The notes beneath the pieces were generated by a model. The model saw nothing but the letters and a program-made list of their open reading frames with translations, was not told the DNA's origin and ran no database searches. Positions 52,216 to 61,415 of a stretch of DNA of 64,000 bases are shown in pieces. The translations under genes were made by a program, and so were the position numbers. Each line of letters starts with the position of its first letter. The first letter of the stretch is position 1. The DNA is from UBA1161 sp002311745 (GTDB lineage: Bacteria; Planctomycetota; Phycisphaerae; Tepidisphaerales; Tepidisphaeraceae): positions 1 to 64,000 of the forward strand of contig JBEKAB010000014.1 in assembly GCA_050018415.1 (NCBI GenBank), in the 5' to 3' direction.

Positions 52216-52968
52216 TTATCGCGATTGCGGCTCATACATGGTGTTATCGGGGGACAAAAAGCCGGTGCCGGCGCCGATTTCGGCCGTTTCTGAGGCCGGC
52301 GACATCGTGGTGAAGCGCTGGGAGAGGGTGTCGGCATGGCCGTCGCAGAACACGACGTTGGTCTTGCCGTGATGGCGGAAGCCTTGCGTGCCGGCCGAGC
52401 GGCCGACGAAGCCGGCGTCGCCGGGATTGGGAAACGGCGCCCGCATGTACTTGTCGGCCCCGCCGAAATACTGCCCGTCGCCGAACAGGGCACAGTGGGA
52501 CGAGCGCCGCACCGCGGCCAGTTTCGCCGGCTGGGGAGTCGATTCATACTGCCCGTGGCCGATGTAGCTGGTGTTGTAGTTGTATCCGGTGTACGGATCG
52601 CTGATCGTGCCCGAAGGACCGTCGTAGGACGGGCACTGCTGCACCGCCATGTTCGTGCTGCCCTGCCAGAGCAACCCCGGCTCGATGGTTCGCCGGCCCG
52701 TGACGAGGTCGGTGCGGGTGGTGAAATCCCAACTGAAATTGATGGAGATCGGCGGCTGATAGCTGCCGTAATAGGCGATCGGGTAATTCCCGTCGAAGGT
52801 GTTGGCGTAGGCGAAAGCGGCGGTGGCCAGTTGCCGCAGGTTGCTGAGGCACTGGACGCTCAGGGCCTGCTGGTGGGCGGCGTTGACGGCGGGCAACAGG
52901 ATCGCCGTCAGCGCCGACATGATGCCGACAACCACCAGCAGTTCGACAAGCGTAAAGGCGTTTTTCAT
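52216..52968 (-). CDS. Type II secretion-like pseudopilin with H-X9-DG motif
   Basis: A 250-residue prepilin-type protein. MKNAFTLVELLVVVGIMSAL is a class-III signal: the leader is cut before Phe5 and Glu10 sits at the +5 position. HHGKTNVVFCDGHAD is the H-X9-DG motif of planctomycete DUF1559-related pseudopilins. It overlaps the upstream PEP-CTERM gene by 4 bp, so both are under the cobalamin riboswitch. Confidence 0.9.
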   Translation of the reverse strand: MKNAFTLVELLVVVGIMSALTAILLPAVNAAHQQALSVQCLSNLRQLATAAFAYANTFDGNYPIAYYGSYQPPISINFSWDFTTRTDLVTGRRTIEPGLLWQGSTNMAVQQCPSYDGPSGTISDPYTGYNYNTSYIGHGQYESTPQPAKLAAVRRSSHCALFGDGQYFGGADKYMRAPFPNPGDAGFVGRSAGTQGFRHHGKTNVVFCDGHADTLSQRFTTMSPASETAEIGAGTGFLSPDNTMYEPQSR

Positions 52969-53825
52969 GCATCGCCCGCAGGCTGCCGGCGGCGCAGCAT
53001 CAGTCCCGCCGCACCCAGCAGAAACGACAATGAAGCCGGCTCCGGCAAGTCCCCCACGTGGTCGTTGGCGACGGCGATGGCGTCGATGGGAAGCCGCGAA
53101 CCGATGGTCCCGCCGAAGCTCGTTCCATCGGCTGGGACGGAAAACTGGATGAAGCTGATCTCGGCCAGGCCGCTGCCGGAAAGATCAAGCCATGTCCCGC
53201 CGCCGGAGCCGGCCAGGGTGGCCAGGACCTGTGCATCGTTTTCGCCGTTGAAAGATGCCAGCGTCCCCGTGAACGGCTTGCCGAAGTCGGCCAATTGGGG
53301 CGAGGCCGGCGGCGTGGCGTCGTAGGGCCCGGCGTTGAGATAGAAATTGGCGGGATTGAGAAACTCCTTTTCGCCTAGGGAAACCCAATGAACGTCGTCG
53401 GCGCTGACGCTGACGTCCGCCGAGCCGCCGCCGAAATTGCCCGCGGGATTGCCCGCCTGCCCGCTTGGATAATTGGTGTCGATCAGCCCGGAGTTGGAAA
53501 TGACGCCGATCGCCGGCCCGCTTCCGCCCAGAACCGGCTTGGCAAACTGCAGCGTCAGTTCGCCGCCTTCGCCGATGATGACGATCTGCCCAACGTCGAA
53601 AGCCGGGCTGAACGGGCTGAGCACGTTGGGGAACCCGGCCTCGACGCCGCTCATCCCATCCGGCGCGCCCAGCGCCGCCGATGGATCGGTGAAGCTCGGG
53701 TTGGTGACGCTGGCGTTGCCCGGCTCGTAGGAAACCACCTTGGATGCGAACATCGCGCCGCGCGCGTCGAGGGCTGAACCGAATAGAAACACGGTGCCCG
53801 CCGCAGCGCTGAAAACGATTTTCAT
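52965..53825 (-). CDS. PEP-CTERM surface protein under cobalamin riboswitch
   Basis: A 286-residue exported protein: signal peptide to about residue 24, then a beta-rich body (GGELTLQFAKPVLGG, DVSVSADDVHWVSLGEKEF, LSGSGLAEISFIQFSV) and a LPEPASLSFLLGAAGLMLRRR C-terminal sorting signal. No enzyme motif is seen. A GGGAGG site sits directly after a small stem (CGTGCC/GGCACG) just before ATG 53825, placing the start region within reach of riboswitch control. Together with the pseudopilin it makes a two-gene unit. A role in cobalamin capture is inference. Confidence 0.85.
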   Translation of the reverse strand: MKIVFSAAAGTVFLFGSALDARGAMFASKVVSYEPGNASVTNPSFTDPSAALGAPDGMSGVEAGFPNVLSPFSPAFDVGQIVIIGEGGELTLQFAKPVLGGSGPAIGVISNSGLIDTNYPSGQAGNPAGNFGGGSADVSVSADDVHWVSLGEKEFLNPANFYLNAGPYDATPPASPQLADFGKPFTGTLASFNGENDAQVLATLAGSGGGTWLDLSGSGLAEISFIQFSVPADGTSFGGTIGSRLPIDAIAVANDHVGDLPEPASLSFLLGAAGLMLRRRQPAGDA

Positions 53826-53968
53826 CTGCGCCTCCCGTGCCGAGATTGCGGCACGAAACGAGACCCTCGCGTGCGAGAGTCATGCCCAGTTGGATCTAGC
53901 GGCGTTTCCGAATGCTGATTCGCGCAGCGGTCTCGGACATGGCTTCGAGGCGGCATCAGCTCGCCCCG

Positions 53969-54140
53969 CATGGCAGGCAGGTTTTCTGGCTCGTGACATC
54001 CGGCAACCGTCTTCCCAGTCCCTTTAGGACCAGTGACTTGGTCGTGCCGGTCGGGCAATGCGTTGCTCGCTCGCGGTCACTTACAGCGGCGCGTCCACGG
54101 CGGATTTTCACCGCCTTCCCTGACGCCTGCGGCGGCCATG
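53969..54140 (-). ncRNA. Cobalamin (B12) riboswitch
   Basis: On the minus strand the conserved core appears in order: P1 strand CATGGC (54140-54135), CAGGGAAGGCGGTGAAAATC, CCGCCG, GCGCCGCTGTAAGTGA, then GTCACTGG, GGGACTGGGAAGACGG, and the 3' B12 box GAGCCAGAAAACCTGCC with closing GCCATG (53974-53969). P1 pairs perfectly (CATGGC with GCCATG). This order and these boxes match the AdoCbl riboswitch family (btuB type). A 143-nt expression platform follows, with a hairpin next to the Shine-Dalgarno of the PEP-CTERM gene. Confidence 0.93.
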
Positions 54141-54218
54141 AAAGCAATCGCGTCCAGAAATGTCAATGCCCATCCCCCGTCGCGACAGGCTATTTCAGTT
54201 CTCCAAAAAAACAAAGGC

Positions 54219-54349
54219 AACCACGGAGGCACGGAGACACGGAGGCGCTCATCTCAATCCGTATACAAACCTGCAAATCTTGAAGCTTGGCATGAAGCTA
54301 ATGGCTTGAGCAAACGAGTTGACTTCTGTGTCTCCGTGCCTCCGTGGTT
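54219..54349. repeat. Inverted repeat with tandem-iterated arms (ACCACGGAG family), copy 2
   Basis: The left arm AACCACGGAGGCACGGAGAC (54219-54238, continuing to 54247) and the right arm ending GTGTCTCCGTGCCTCCGTGG with TT (to 54349) are reverse complements. About 75 bp separate them, unrelated to the core of the 4531 element. It lies between the riboswitch and the coiled-coil lipoprotein. Confidence 0.85.
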
Positions 54350-54380
54350 ATCTTTTTCGCTGTTTTTGAGAAGCGGCGGG

Positions 54381-56153
54381 TCATTGATCGGACGGTGTCG
54401 GCGCCGGGGCGGCTGGAGGGGAACCACCGCCACTCTCGGAACTACCGGTGGCCGGCGACGCGGCCGGGGCCTCAGCGGGTTTTAACAGCGCTGCCCCGGC
54501 CCCCAGAAATGCCGGATCCACCTGAACCTGATCGGCGTCGGCGTCGCGGCCGTGCTGGCTGGCGCCAGCCGTATCCCCCGCGCTGGCATCGAATTCCGCC
54601 CACTTGCGATTCGTGACGGCCCGGCCGAGCATCGTCACGTTCATCCGCTCCCGAGCCTCCGGGCCGCTGTCAACTGCTCCGTAGCGTTTATCGTACGCCT
54701 CGATGGCTTCCTGGAACTTGGCGTCGACGTCCTGTTTCATCTGCTGCAGGGCTGCGGCGTCGCTGCGATGCAGATTGGCCAGGGCCGGCGGCATCTCGAC
54801 GCCGGTCTTTTCCCGCGCCAGCAGCGCCGTCAGACCCGGAACCTTGACCGGTTTGCCGCCGGCGCCGCCCGCGGCGGCCTGGGCCGCGGCGAACTCAAAC
54901 CCGTCGAACATCTGCGCGATCTGAACGTCCAGGCTCATCTTGCCCGCCGCCATCGACGCGCGGGCCTGCAACGCCGACGCCTTTTGCAGGCCGTAGACCA
55001 TCGGATGCAACGTCTCCATGGTTTGCCGCCAGATCGGCGCCGCGGCGGCCGTCGCGTTTTGGGTCACCTGGGTCATCAGCTCCGTCCGCAACCGCGCCGC
55101 CTCGCCGCTGGCACTGTCAAACTGCGAGATCGCACTATCCAACTCGCTGGCAATGCCGTCGCGCAGCGTGTTGGCATCGGCCATAGCCTGGGTCAGCTCG
55201 CCCGCTTGCTGCGCGATGCTGACCGAGCCGTCGGGCGCATCCGTGCCCAGGATGATCTGCTGCTGCAACTTGCGTTGGGCATCCATCTGCTGCTGCATCG
55301 AGGCCCAGCCGGACTGGAGCGATTGCATCTGCGCCTCCAGAGCCGCAACGGACAATTGCAGCGCCGATTTCTGCGCCCCGGCGGTGTCCAAATCGCTCTG
55401 CATCCGCGCCAGGCGTGAAGCCAACGTCTCGAGCTGCGCATCGGCGATGCCGGCATCGCGCCGAAGCTGCGAGGCGCGGATCGTGTCGCGGACCTGCTGG
55501 TCGCCTTGCTCTGCCTCGCTTTTGCGTACCAGCCCCTCGGCTTTCTCGATCGCCTGGTCGCGTGATTTTTTCAGCGCCTGGGCATCGGCCTTGTTCTTGA
55601 CGATCTCGGAATTGAGGCGATCGATCTCCGCGGCGAGCTGGGCGATGCTCGCCATGGATTTGGCCTGATCCGCCCCGCCGGCCGGCGCGGCCGCGCCCTG
55701 GATGGCCGCTTCCCTGGCCCGCACCGCCTCGATTTGCCCCGTCGGGTCGTAAGCCTGTAGGGCCTCGACGCTCGCCTGGGCGGCCGCGATCTGCACCGAA
55801 AGCTGCTCAATCTGGTTGATGTCGCGCTGGATTTCCAGCTCCTTGGCGCGGAGCTGGGCCAGCATCATGACGGCGCGCTGCAGCCGCACGCCGCCCTGAT
55901 CGCCGTGGATCAGGATGCGCAACTGCGGCGACAGCCCGCTGATGCTGGCCCCCAGGGAGTCGTACCGCTGCTGCACGTCTGCCAGCTGCTGCAGGCTGGT
56001 GGCGATGGCGCGGGCGCGATCGGCCGCCTCGATTTTGGCTTTCGCCGCCTTATCGGCCCGCTGCTGATCGTTCTCACATCCCGCACAAAACACGACGGCG
56101 GCGCATCCCACCGCCACGGCCAATGACGTTCGTACCGCAGCCGACCTGAACAT
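54381..56153 (-). CDS. Large coiled-coil lipoprotein
   Basis: A 590-residue protein. ATG 56153 follows AGGAGATG by 5 nt and begins a lipoprotein signal ending VVFCAGC (Cys25). Most of residues 30-370 is long coiled coil (Ala/Gln/Glu/Arg rich, heptads such as LQQLADVQQRYDSLGASI). The C-terminal 60 residues are Pro/Ala/Ser-rich. No catalytic motif. Likely a structural envelope protein or a tether between membranes. Confidence 0.82.
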   Translation of the reverse strand: MFRSAAVRTSLAVAVGCAAVVFCAGCENDQQRADKAAKAKIEAADRARAIATSLQQLADVQQRYDSLGASISGLSPQLRILIHGDQGGVRLQRAVMMLAQLRAKELEIQRDINQIEQLSVQIAAAQASVEALQAYDPTGQIEAVRAREAAIQGAAAPAGGADQAKSMASIAQLAAEIDRLNSEIVKNKADAQALKKSRDQAIEKAEGLVRKSEAEQGDQQVRDTIRASQLRRDAGIADAQLETLASRLARMQSDLDTAGAQKSALQLSVAALEAQMQSLQSGWASMQQQMDAQRKLQQQIILGTDAPDGSVSIAQQAGELTQAMADANTLRDGIASELDSAISQFDSASGEAARLRTELMTQVTQNATAAAAPIWRQTMETLHPMVYGLQKASALQARASMAAGKMSLDVQIAQMFDGFEFAAAQAAAGGAGGKPVKVPGLTALLAREKTGVEMPPALANLHRSDAAALQQMKQDVDAKFQEAIEAYDKRYGAVDSGPEARERMNVTMLGRAVTNRKWAEFDASAGDTAGASQHGRDADADQVQVDPAFLGAGAALLKPAEAPAASPATGSSESGGGSPPAAPAPTPSDQ

Positions 56154-56302
56154 GAATGGCATCTCCTGGAGGCAAGGCCCCAAACCGTCCCCCCGGTTGG
56201 GCGATAGATTCTGTCGCTGCCCCGGGTTAATGTCAAATGGCCGCGGCGCCTGGTCCGCCGCCCTCGCGACCGGCATAATGTCCCGTTTCCGCAGGGAAGC
56301 AA

Positions 56303-57391
56303 ATGAAACGATTCCAAGGCAGCGAAGATACCGAGCAATCGCAGGAGAGCAGCGAAGCGCCGCGCGTCGTCAGCCGCGCCGACCTGGCCGGCGTGCAACC
56401 GTTGGCCGAGCAGCTCATCGAGCGCGTCCAGGAAATGCCCAACGGCGATCTGGTCGGCGAAATCATCGCCAACAGCCTCAAGCTGCTGCGCGATCAGACC
56501 AACCGCGGCGACATCAAGCTGATCGACAAATCGTTCAAGGAACTGCGCTATGCCCTCAAGATCTTCGCCCCCTACCGCGACGTGCGGAAGGTAAGCATCT
56601 TCGGCAGCGCCCGCACCGCGGAGGGCCACCAGGAATATCGCCAGGCCGCGGAGTTTGCCCGCAAGATGGCCGCCGCCGGTTGGATGGTCATCACCGGCGC
56701 CGGCGGCGGGATCATGGCCGCCGGACACGGCGGCGCGGGCGCCGAGCCCAGTTTCGGCCTGGCCATCCGCCTCCCCCATGAGCAGCAAACCAACACCTAC
56801 ATCGCCAACGATCCCAAGCTGATCAATTTCAAATATTTCTTCACGCGCAAGCTGATGTTCGTGCGCTCCAGCAACGCCATCGTGCTGTTCCCCGGCGGCT
56901 TCGGCACCATGGACGAGGGGTTTGAGGTGCTGACGCTGATCCAGACCGGCAAATCCGTCCCCATGCCCATCGTCTTCATCGACAGCCCCGCCGGCGATTA
57001 CTGGCAACACTGGCAGCATTACGTGGAAGGACAATTGCTGAATCGCGGCCTGATCGGATCGACGGATCTGCGCCTGTACAAAATCACGGACAACGTGGAT
57101 ACCGCCGTGAACGAGATCCGCCATTTCTACAGCAATTACCACAGCATCCGCTACACGCGCGATTTGGTGGCGTTGCGGCTGCATCGCGCCCCGTCGGCCG
57201 AGCTGCTTGGGCAGATCGAGCGTGATTTTGCCGATCTGACCGGCGGCCGAGGCGCCTTCCGCATCAGCGGCCCTCTGCCGGTCGAGCGCGACGAGCAGGC
57301 CCTGTCGAATCTTCCGCGATTGGTCTTCCCCTTCAACCGCCAGGATCACGGCCGCCTAAGAATGCTCATCGATCGGCTGAATGAAATTTGA
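56303..57391 (+). CDS. LOG family (Rossmann nucleotide-binding) protein
   Basis: A 362-residue protein. The LOG signatures are VSIFGSARTAEGH, TGAGGGIMAAGHGGA and FPGGFGTMDEGFEVLTLIQTG (the PGGxGTxxE loop). The family comprises cytokinin riboside 5'-monophosphate phosphoribohydrolases and the PpnN-type nucleosidases. The extended N- and C-terminal parts here (about 90 and 120 residues) resemble the long PpnN-like branch. It is divergent from the coiled-coil lipoprotein. Confidence 0.88.
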   Translation: MKRFQGSEDTEQSQESSEAPRVVSRADLAGVQPLAEQLIERVQEMPNGDLVGEIIANSLKLLRDQTNRGDIKLIDKSFKELRYALKIFAPYRDVRKVSIFGSARTAEGHQEYRQAAEFARKMAAAGWMVITGAGGGIMAAGHGGAGAEPSFGLAIRLPHEQQTNTYIANDPKLINFKYFFTRKLMFVRSSNAIVLFPGGFGTMDEGFEVLTLIQTGKSVPMPIVFIDSPAGDYWQHWQHYVEGQLLNRGLIGSTDLRLYKITDNVDTAVNEIRHFYSNYHSIRYTRDLVALRLHRAPSAELLGQIERDFADLTGGRGAFRISGPLPVERDEQALSNLPRLVFPFNRQDHGRLRMLIDRLNEI

Positions 57392-57564
57392 CCCTCTTCT
57401 CCCTCCCCCTCGTATATCCCAACATCCCGGTCGCTCAGCCTTAGCGGCCCGCGGCTATCCATCCTTGTCGAGGGGACACGGAACCGGGACACAGAACCGG
57501 GACCTGGAACCACCGAATAGAAGCGCGACGTTCGGTAAACCGCTCGCGTTCCCGTTCCATCCTT

Positions 57565-58440
57565 CTACAGCGCGGCAGTAGAGCGGCGACGAGCAAATTT
57601 GATCAACCCCAACCCGACCAGCATGGCCAATGTCGGCCAGGCGGCGCTGGGCAGAGGAACAGCGGGCGGGGTTGTGCCGCCGGTGGGGTTGTAGAAGTCG
57701 AAGTAGGTCCAGTTCAACAGGTACGTGTTTTCCGATGCGCCCCCCCCCGCCGCCGTGAAACCGGCGAACGCGTTGTCCTGTCCCAGAACGATGGGAATAT
57801 TGACATCGTAAGCGAGCAAGGGCGACCCGGGCTTTTCGGTCGTGTTGCTATCGGCGGCAAAGACGCTCAGCGTCGTGCCGTTGTAATCAACCCACCCGGT
57901 CCATATGGTGCCGTTGTCAAAATTCGTGGCGACGGTGGTCTGCCCGCCAGGGTAATCCGCGTTATTGATGTCGCCGTTGGTGGCGACGCCGATGTAATTG
58001 GAACTCGGATCGTTTTCGCCGGAGTTCTGGAAGGTATCGAATTTCACAGCCACGCTAGGCGTTATGCCCTGGTACCCTATGCCTACGCCCGCCCCCCCGG
58101 CCGTATTGCTTTGGGTTTGAACGGTGAAAACTAATCCATCCGCGCCGACATCGGTTCCATCGCTGATCCCCGCGGGGTCGGTCATGCGCCATTGGAACCG
58201 GGTGCTGAAGCCGGTGGACGCTTTCAACTGCGTCTGGCTGAACACGGTGCCAAAAACAAAGTACCCCCCGGTGGGGGTCAGTTGCAGGACATTGGTATCA
58301 CCCGCGCCGTCGTTGGCGACGGCGGTCGTGAAACCGTTGAGCACCAGGCCGGACGTGCCGGAAAAATCACTGTAGGTCACCTGCGTGGCTGATGCCACTC
58401 CTGCAATCAACAAGGACGCCGCGAATACGAGAAGCCGCAT
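57565..58440 (-). CDS. Legume-lectin-like secreted protein with VPLP-type C-terminal anchor
   Basis: A 291-residue exported protein. ATG 58440 follows GGTGAGGAG. Signal peptide MRLLVFAASLLIAGVASA. The body has the L-type lectin pattern: GADGLVFTVQTQS, SVAVKFDTFQNSGENDPSSN and a GTTLSVFA strand, suggesting carbohydrate binding. It ends VPLPSAAWPTLAMLVGLGLI with Arg-Arg-Arg, a PEP-CTERM variant. A candidate promoter lies at 58507-58535 (TTGACC, 17 bp, TAATCT on the minus strand). Confidence 0.85.
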   Translation of the reverse strand: MRLLVFAASLLIAGVASATQVTYSDFSGTSGLVLNGFTTAVANDGAGDTNVLQLTPTGGYFVFGTVFSQTQLKASTGFSTRFQWRMTDPAGISDGTDVGADGLVFTVQTQSNTAGGAGVGIGYQGITPSVAVKFDTFQNSGENDPSSNYIGVATNGDINNADYPGGQTTVATNFDNGTIWTGWVDYNGTTLSVFAADSNTTEKPGSPLLAYDVNIPIVLGQDNAFAGFTAAGGGASENTYLLNWTYFDFYNPTGGTTPPAVPLPSAAWPTLAMLVGLGLIKFARRRSTAAL

Positions 58441-58535
58441 GATCTCCTCACCTTTTTTATTGAAAGTCCAACTCTTCACCCACTGGACTTGATAATTATG
58501 GAACCCAGATTAGCGGGGATTACTATGCGGGTCAA

Positions 58536-59012
58536 CAAAAATTGGCTGGCCAGTTAAACTGGGAAAATGGAACCGCGACGCCCCGCAAACCGCTGGCGTG
58601 TCCGGTTTCATCGGTTCAAATCCCAAACCCCAAAATCCCATCTGATTTCCATCTGTCGCCCATTCTAAGACCCAAAATCAGCCCGGCTTGCCCATTTTCG
58701 ACGGCAGATGCGTAGCCCGATCGCCCAACCTTCACCACAACGAACGCCATTAAGAATGCAGAAGAAAACACAAGCCCCTAGGGTCCCCACGGAAGTGAAG
58801 GTTTCTTGTTGCCAATAGCGCTCAAGCTCAAACGGCCCTGCATCTTGCAGACGAATTGGCAGCTTGTTGCCAAATTCTTTGTTCGAACCTGCGCGCCGGG
58901 CGATAACGTCGTTATTTCAATAAGCCTGTTTTCCCGCGGCAAGCGACGGTTGCGCAGAAACTTATCGCGGTTGCGCAATCGCGCATTTAGCAACTGGCAA
59001 CCAGCAAATTAC
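58536..59012. other. Intergenic stretch without a supported gene
   Basis: Mixed low-bias sequence with short repeated phrases (CCCAAACCCCAAAATCCCAT around 58620) and the single TTGCTGG-family arm at about 58986-59006. No frame has a credible start, ribosome site or protein-like composition. Confidence 0.5.
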
Positions 59013-59750
59013 TCAGGCAATGGATCGGCCGCCGTCGAGGCGCAGGATTTGGCCGGTGACGTAGGTGGCGTCGGTGCAAAAGAAGAGGACCGCGGCGGCG
59101 ACATCCTGGGGCGTGCCGGCGCGGCCCAAGGGCACGCGGCGCAGATATTCGGCCTTGCGCGGCTCGGGAAAATCCTCGGGCCATTCGACCACACCGGGCG
59201 CGATCCCGTTGACGGTCACCTCCGGCGCCATCTCCGCGGCTAGGCCCAGAGTCAGATTCCATAGTCCGGCCTTGCTGGCGGCGTAAGCCAAATACGGCGG
59301 CGCCGGGCGCTGGGCCAGCAAATCCACCATGTTCACCACGTGCCCGCGCGACGACTTGAGGAAGGGGAAAAACGCCCGGCACAACAGCAGCGGCGACTCC
59401 ACGTGAATCGCCCACAGCCGCCGCATTTGGGCAACATCCGTGTCGCCCAACCCGCTGGGCTCGTACAGCGAGGCGTTATTGACCAGCACATCCAGGCGGT
59501 CGAAAGGCTGGACGAACTGCGCGCGGATGGTTTGCACCGCTGCAACCGGATCGGTCAAATCAGCCCGGATCGCCAAAGCCGAGCGGCCCTTGGCGCGAAG
59601 TTCCTCCAGCAGACTTTGAGCTTCGGGGGAGCTGCTCAAATAGGTGAAGGCGACGTCGAAGCCGGCGTCGGCCAGGGTCAGGGCGATGGCTCGGCCGACC
59701 CGCCGGGCCGCTCCGGTGATCAGCGCCACGCGATGTCCGCTCGCTTGCAT
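59013..59750 (-). CDS. SDR oxidoreductase, pteridine-reductase-like
   Basis: A 245-residue short-chain dehydrogenase. LITGAARRVGRAIAL (the ARRxGR form typical of FolM/PTR1), NNASLYEP, a VVNMVDLLA segment where the usual catalytic Ser is replaced by Asp as in pteridine reductases, and YAASKAGL (Tyr-Lys). It ends LRLDGGRSIA. NADPH-dependent reduction of dihydropteridines is plausible. Divergent from the zinc-ribbon gene. Confidence 0.88.
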   Translation of the reverse strand: MQASGHRVALITGAARRVGRAIALTLADAGFDVAFTYLSSSPEAQSLLEELRAKGRSALAIRADLTDPVAAVQTIRAQFVQPFDRLDVLVNNASLYEPSGLGDTDVAQMRRLWAIHVESPLLLCRAFFPFLKSSRGHVVNMVDLLAQRPAPPYLAYAASKAGLWNLTLGLAAEMAPEVTVNGIAPGVVEWPEDFPEPRKAEYLRRVPLGRAGTPQDVAAAVLFFCTDATYVTGQILRLDGGRSIA

Positions 59751-59835
59751 CGGGATGATTTTATGCCCCAATGCGGCTCGCCGGACAAGGGTGCATGACA
59801 ACGGGCGTATCCGGATTTACGATTCTTCACGGGCC

Positions 59836-60639
59836 ATGATCACGTTTACCTGTCACGTGTGTCGCACCGAGCTATCGGCGGAGGCGGGGCAGGAGGGGCA
59901 GCTCGTGCGGTGCCCGGCCTGCCGTGCGACCATGCGCGTGCCGGTGCCGGGGACGCCAGGGGCGCCGGGGACGCCGGGGGCGCCAGGGGCGTCTCGGCCG
60001 TCGCCCAGGGTGATTGCGGCGGCGCTCGGGGCGGCTGCGCACGGGCCCAGGGCACCAGGGCGGCGCTACGGGTTCAATTGCGGATACTGCTCCAGTCGCC
60101 TGGAGGCCACCGAAGCCATGGCCGGCCAGGAAGGACAGTGTCCTACCTGCGGCAATCAGATCACCATTCCCATCCTGGATCGTTATGGAAGACTGATCGA
60201 TCCGAATACCAAGCTGATCATCAAGCAGGACCCCCACCCGGTGCACACCTATGCCGCGGCCGGCGATCGCGCGCCCAAAATCGTCCGCGGCGCGGATGGC
60301 GTACAGTCCATCGTGTGCGTCCGCTGCGGGGCACGCAGCCCGATCGCGGCCAACAACTGTAAGGGCTGCGGCATGCCTTTCACCATGGAAGGCACGACCG
60401 CCGAGGCTGCCGGCGCCAGCAACGGCTTTTGCGTTTCAGCCCTGGTGCTGGGGATCATTGGCATCCCGGGCTCTTGCGCGGTGCTGCCGTCGATCCTGGC
60501 GATCATTTTCGGAATCGTGGGGCTGCGGCAGGTGTCGCGCCACCCGGGCGCCTCAGGACGCGGAATGGCCGTCGCGGGAATCATCTGCGGCGCCATCGGT
60601 TGCCTCTCGGCCAACTTCTTCTGGTATCACATTCTCTGA
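59836..60639 (+). CDS. Zinc-ribbon membrane protein with DUF4190-like end
   Basis: A 267-residue protein. Three CxxC zinc ribbons: CHVC/CPAC (residues 6-34), CGYC/CPTC (about 80-105) and CVRC/CKGC (about 155-180). A GTPGAPGTPGAPGA collagen-like linker separates the first two. Two C-terminal membrane helices (about 200-225, 240-262) match DUF4190. No known function; likely a membrane adaptor. It ends 5 bp from the convergent ABC gene. Confidence 0.8.
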   Translation: MITFTCHVCRTELSAEAGQEGQLVRCPACRATMRVPVPGTPGAPGTPGAPGASRPSPRVIAAALGAAAHGPRAPGRRYGFNCGYCSSRLEATEAMAGQEGQCPTCGNQITIPILDRYGRLIDPNTKLIIKQDPHPVHTYAAAGDRAPKIVRGADGVQSIVCVRCGARSPIAANNCKGCGMPFTMEGTTAEAAGASNGFCVSALVLGIIGIPGSCAVLPSILAIIFGIVGLRQVSRHPGASGRGMAVAGIICGAIGCLSANFFWYHIL

Positions 60640-60644
60640 TGGAG

Positions 60645-61415
60645 CTAGGCTGGGGCCACCACGGGCGTGCCGCCGGCGCCTTCAAATCGCTGGATCGCCA
60701 GGCCGTATACGGCCGAAAGCACCTGCGGGCGCAGGACCTGGTCGGCCGTGCCCGTCGCCGCGACCGCCCCGCCGCCCAGCAGCACCATCCGATCGCAATA
60801 CGCCCCGGCCACGTTGAGTTCGTGCGAAGCCATCAGCACCGCCAGGTTTTGCGTGCGAGCTAATTGCCGCAGGAGCTGGCAGAGTTCCTGCTGATGCTTG
60901 AGGTCCAGGAAGGTGTTGGGCTCATCCAGGAGCAGGGCTCGCGGCTGCTGGGCGAGGCATCGGCCGATGAAGACGCGCTGGCGCTGGCCGCCGGACATCT
61001 GCTCGATCGGCCGATCCAGCAGGTCGTCGAGCTTGAGCAGTTGCGCGATCTGGAGCGTCACCTGCTCATCGGCCCAGGATTCCAAACCAAAGGCGCCCCA
61101 ATACGGCGCGCGGCCCAATTGCAGAACCTGACGGACCGTTTGCCCCGGCTCGTGACGGGGCGATTGCGGCAGATACGCGACCAGGCGCGCCAGCTCGCGG
61201 CGGCGCCAGCTTTTCAGATCTTTTCCATCCCAGGCGATGGTTCCGGATGCGCAGAGGTGCCCCAGCAGGGTCATCAGCAGCGTGCTCTTGCCGCTGCCGT
61301 TGGGGCCGATGAGAGCGAGCACTTGGCCGGCCGCCAGTTCCAGCGAGATGCTGCGCAAGGCGACGGTTGGGCCGTAGGCGAAAGAGATGTCGCAGGCTGT
61401 GAGCAACGGTTGCAT
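60645..61415 (-). CDS. ABC transporter ATP-binding protein, BtuD/FhuC type
   Basis: A 256-residue ATPase: IGPNGSGKSTLL (Walker A), MSGGQRQRVFIGRCLAQQ (signature), LLLDEPNTFLDL (Walker B) and SHELN (switch His). The profile is that of iron-siderophore or cobalamin importers. ATG 61415 overlaps the permease stop by one base (TGATG), so translation is coupled. Confidence 0.93.
   Translation of the reverse strand: MQPLLTACDISFAYGPTVALRSISLELAAGQVLALIGPNGSGKSTLLMTLLGHLCASGTIAWDGKDLKSWRRRELARLVAYLPQSPRHEPGQTVRQVLQLGRAPYWGAFGLESWADEQVTLQIAQLLKLDDLLDRPIEQMSGGQRQRVFIGRCLAQQPRALLLDEPNTFLDLKHQQELCQLLRQLARTQNLAVLMASHELNVAGAYCDRMVLLGGGAVAATGTADQVLRPQVLSAVYGLAIQRFEGAGGTPVVAPA

Noticed and set aside
53912..54283. 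123-residue plus-strand frame over the riboswitch
   Set aside because: It covers the antisense of the cobalamin riboswitch and a dispersed repeat; composition is Arg/Pro-biased.
58600..58640. GGTTCAAATCC, a T-loop-like sequence
   Set aside because: No matching acceptor, D or anticodon stems around it; not a tRNA.
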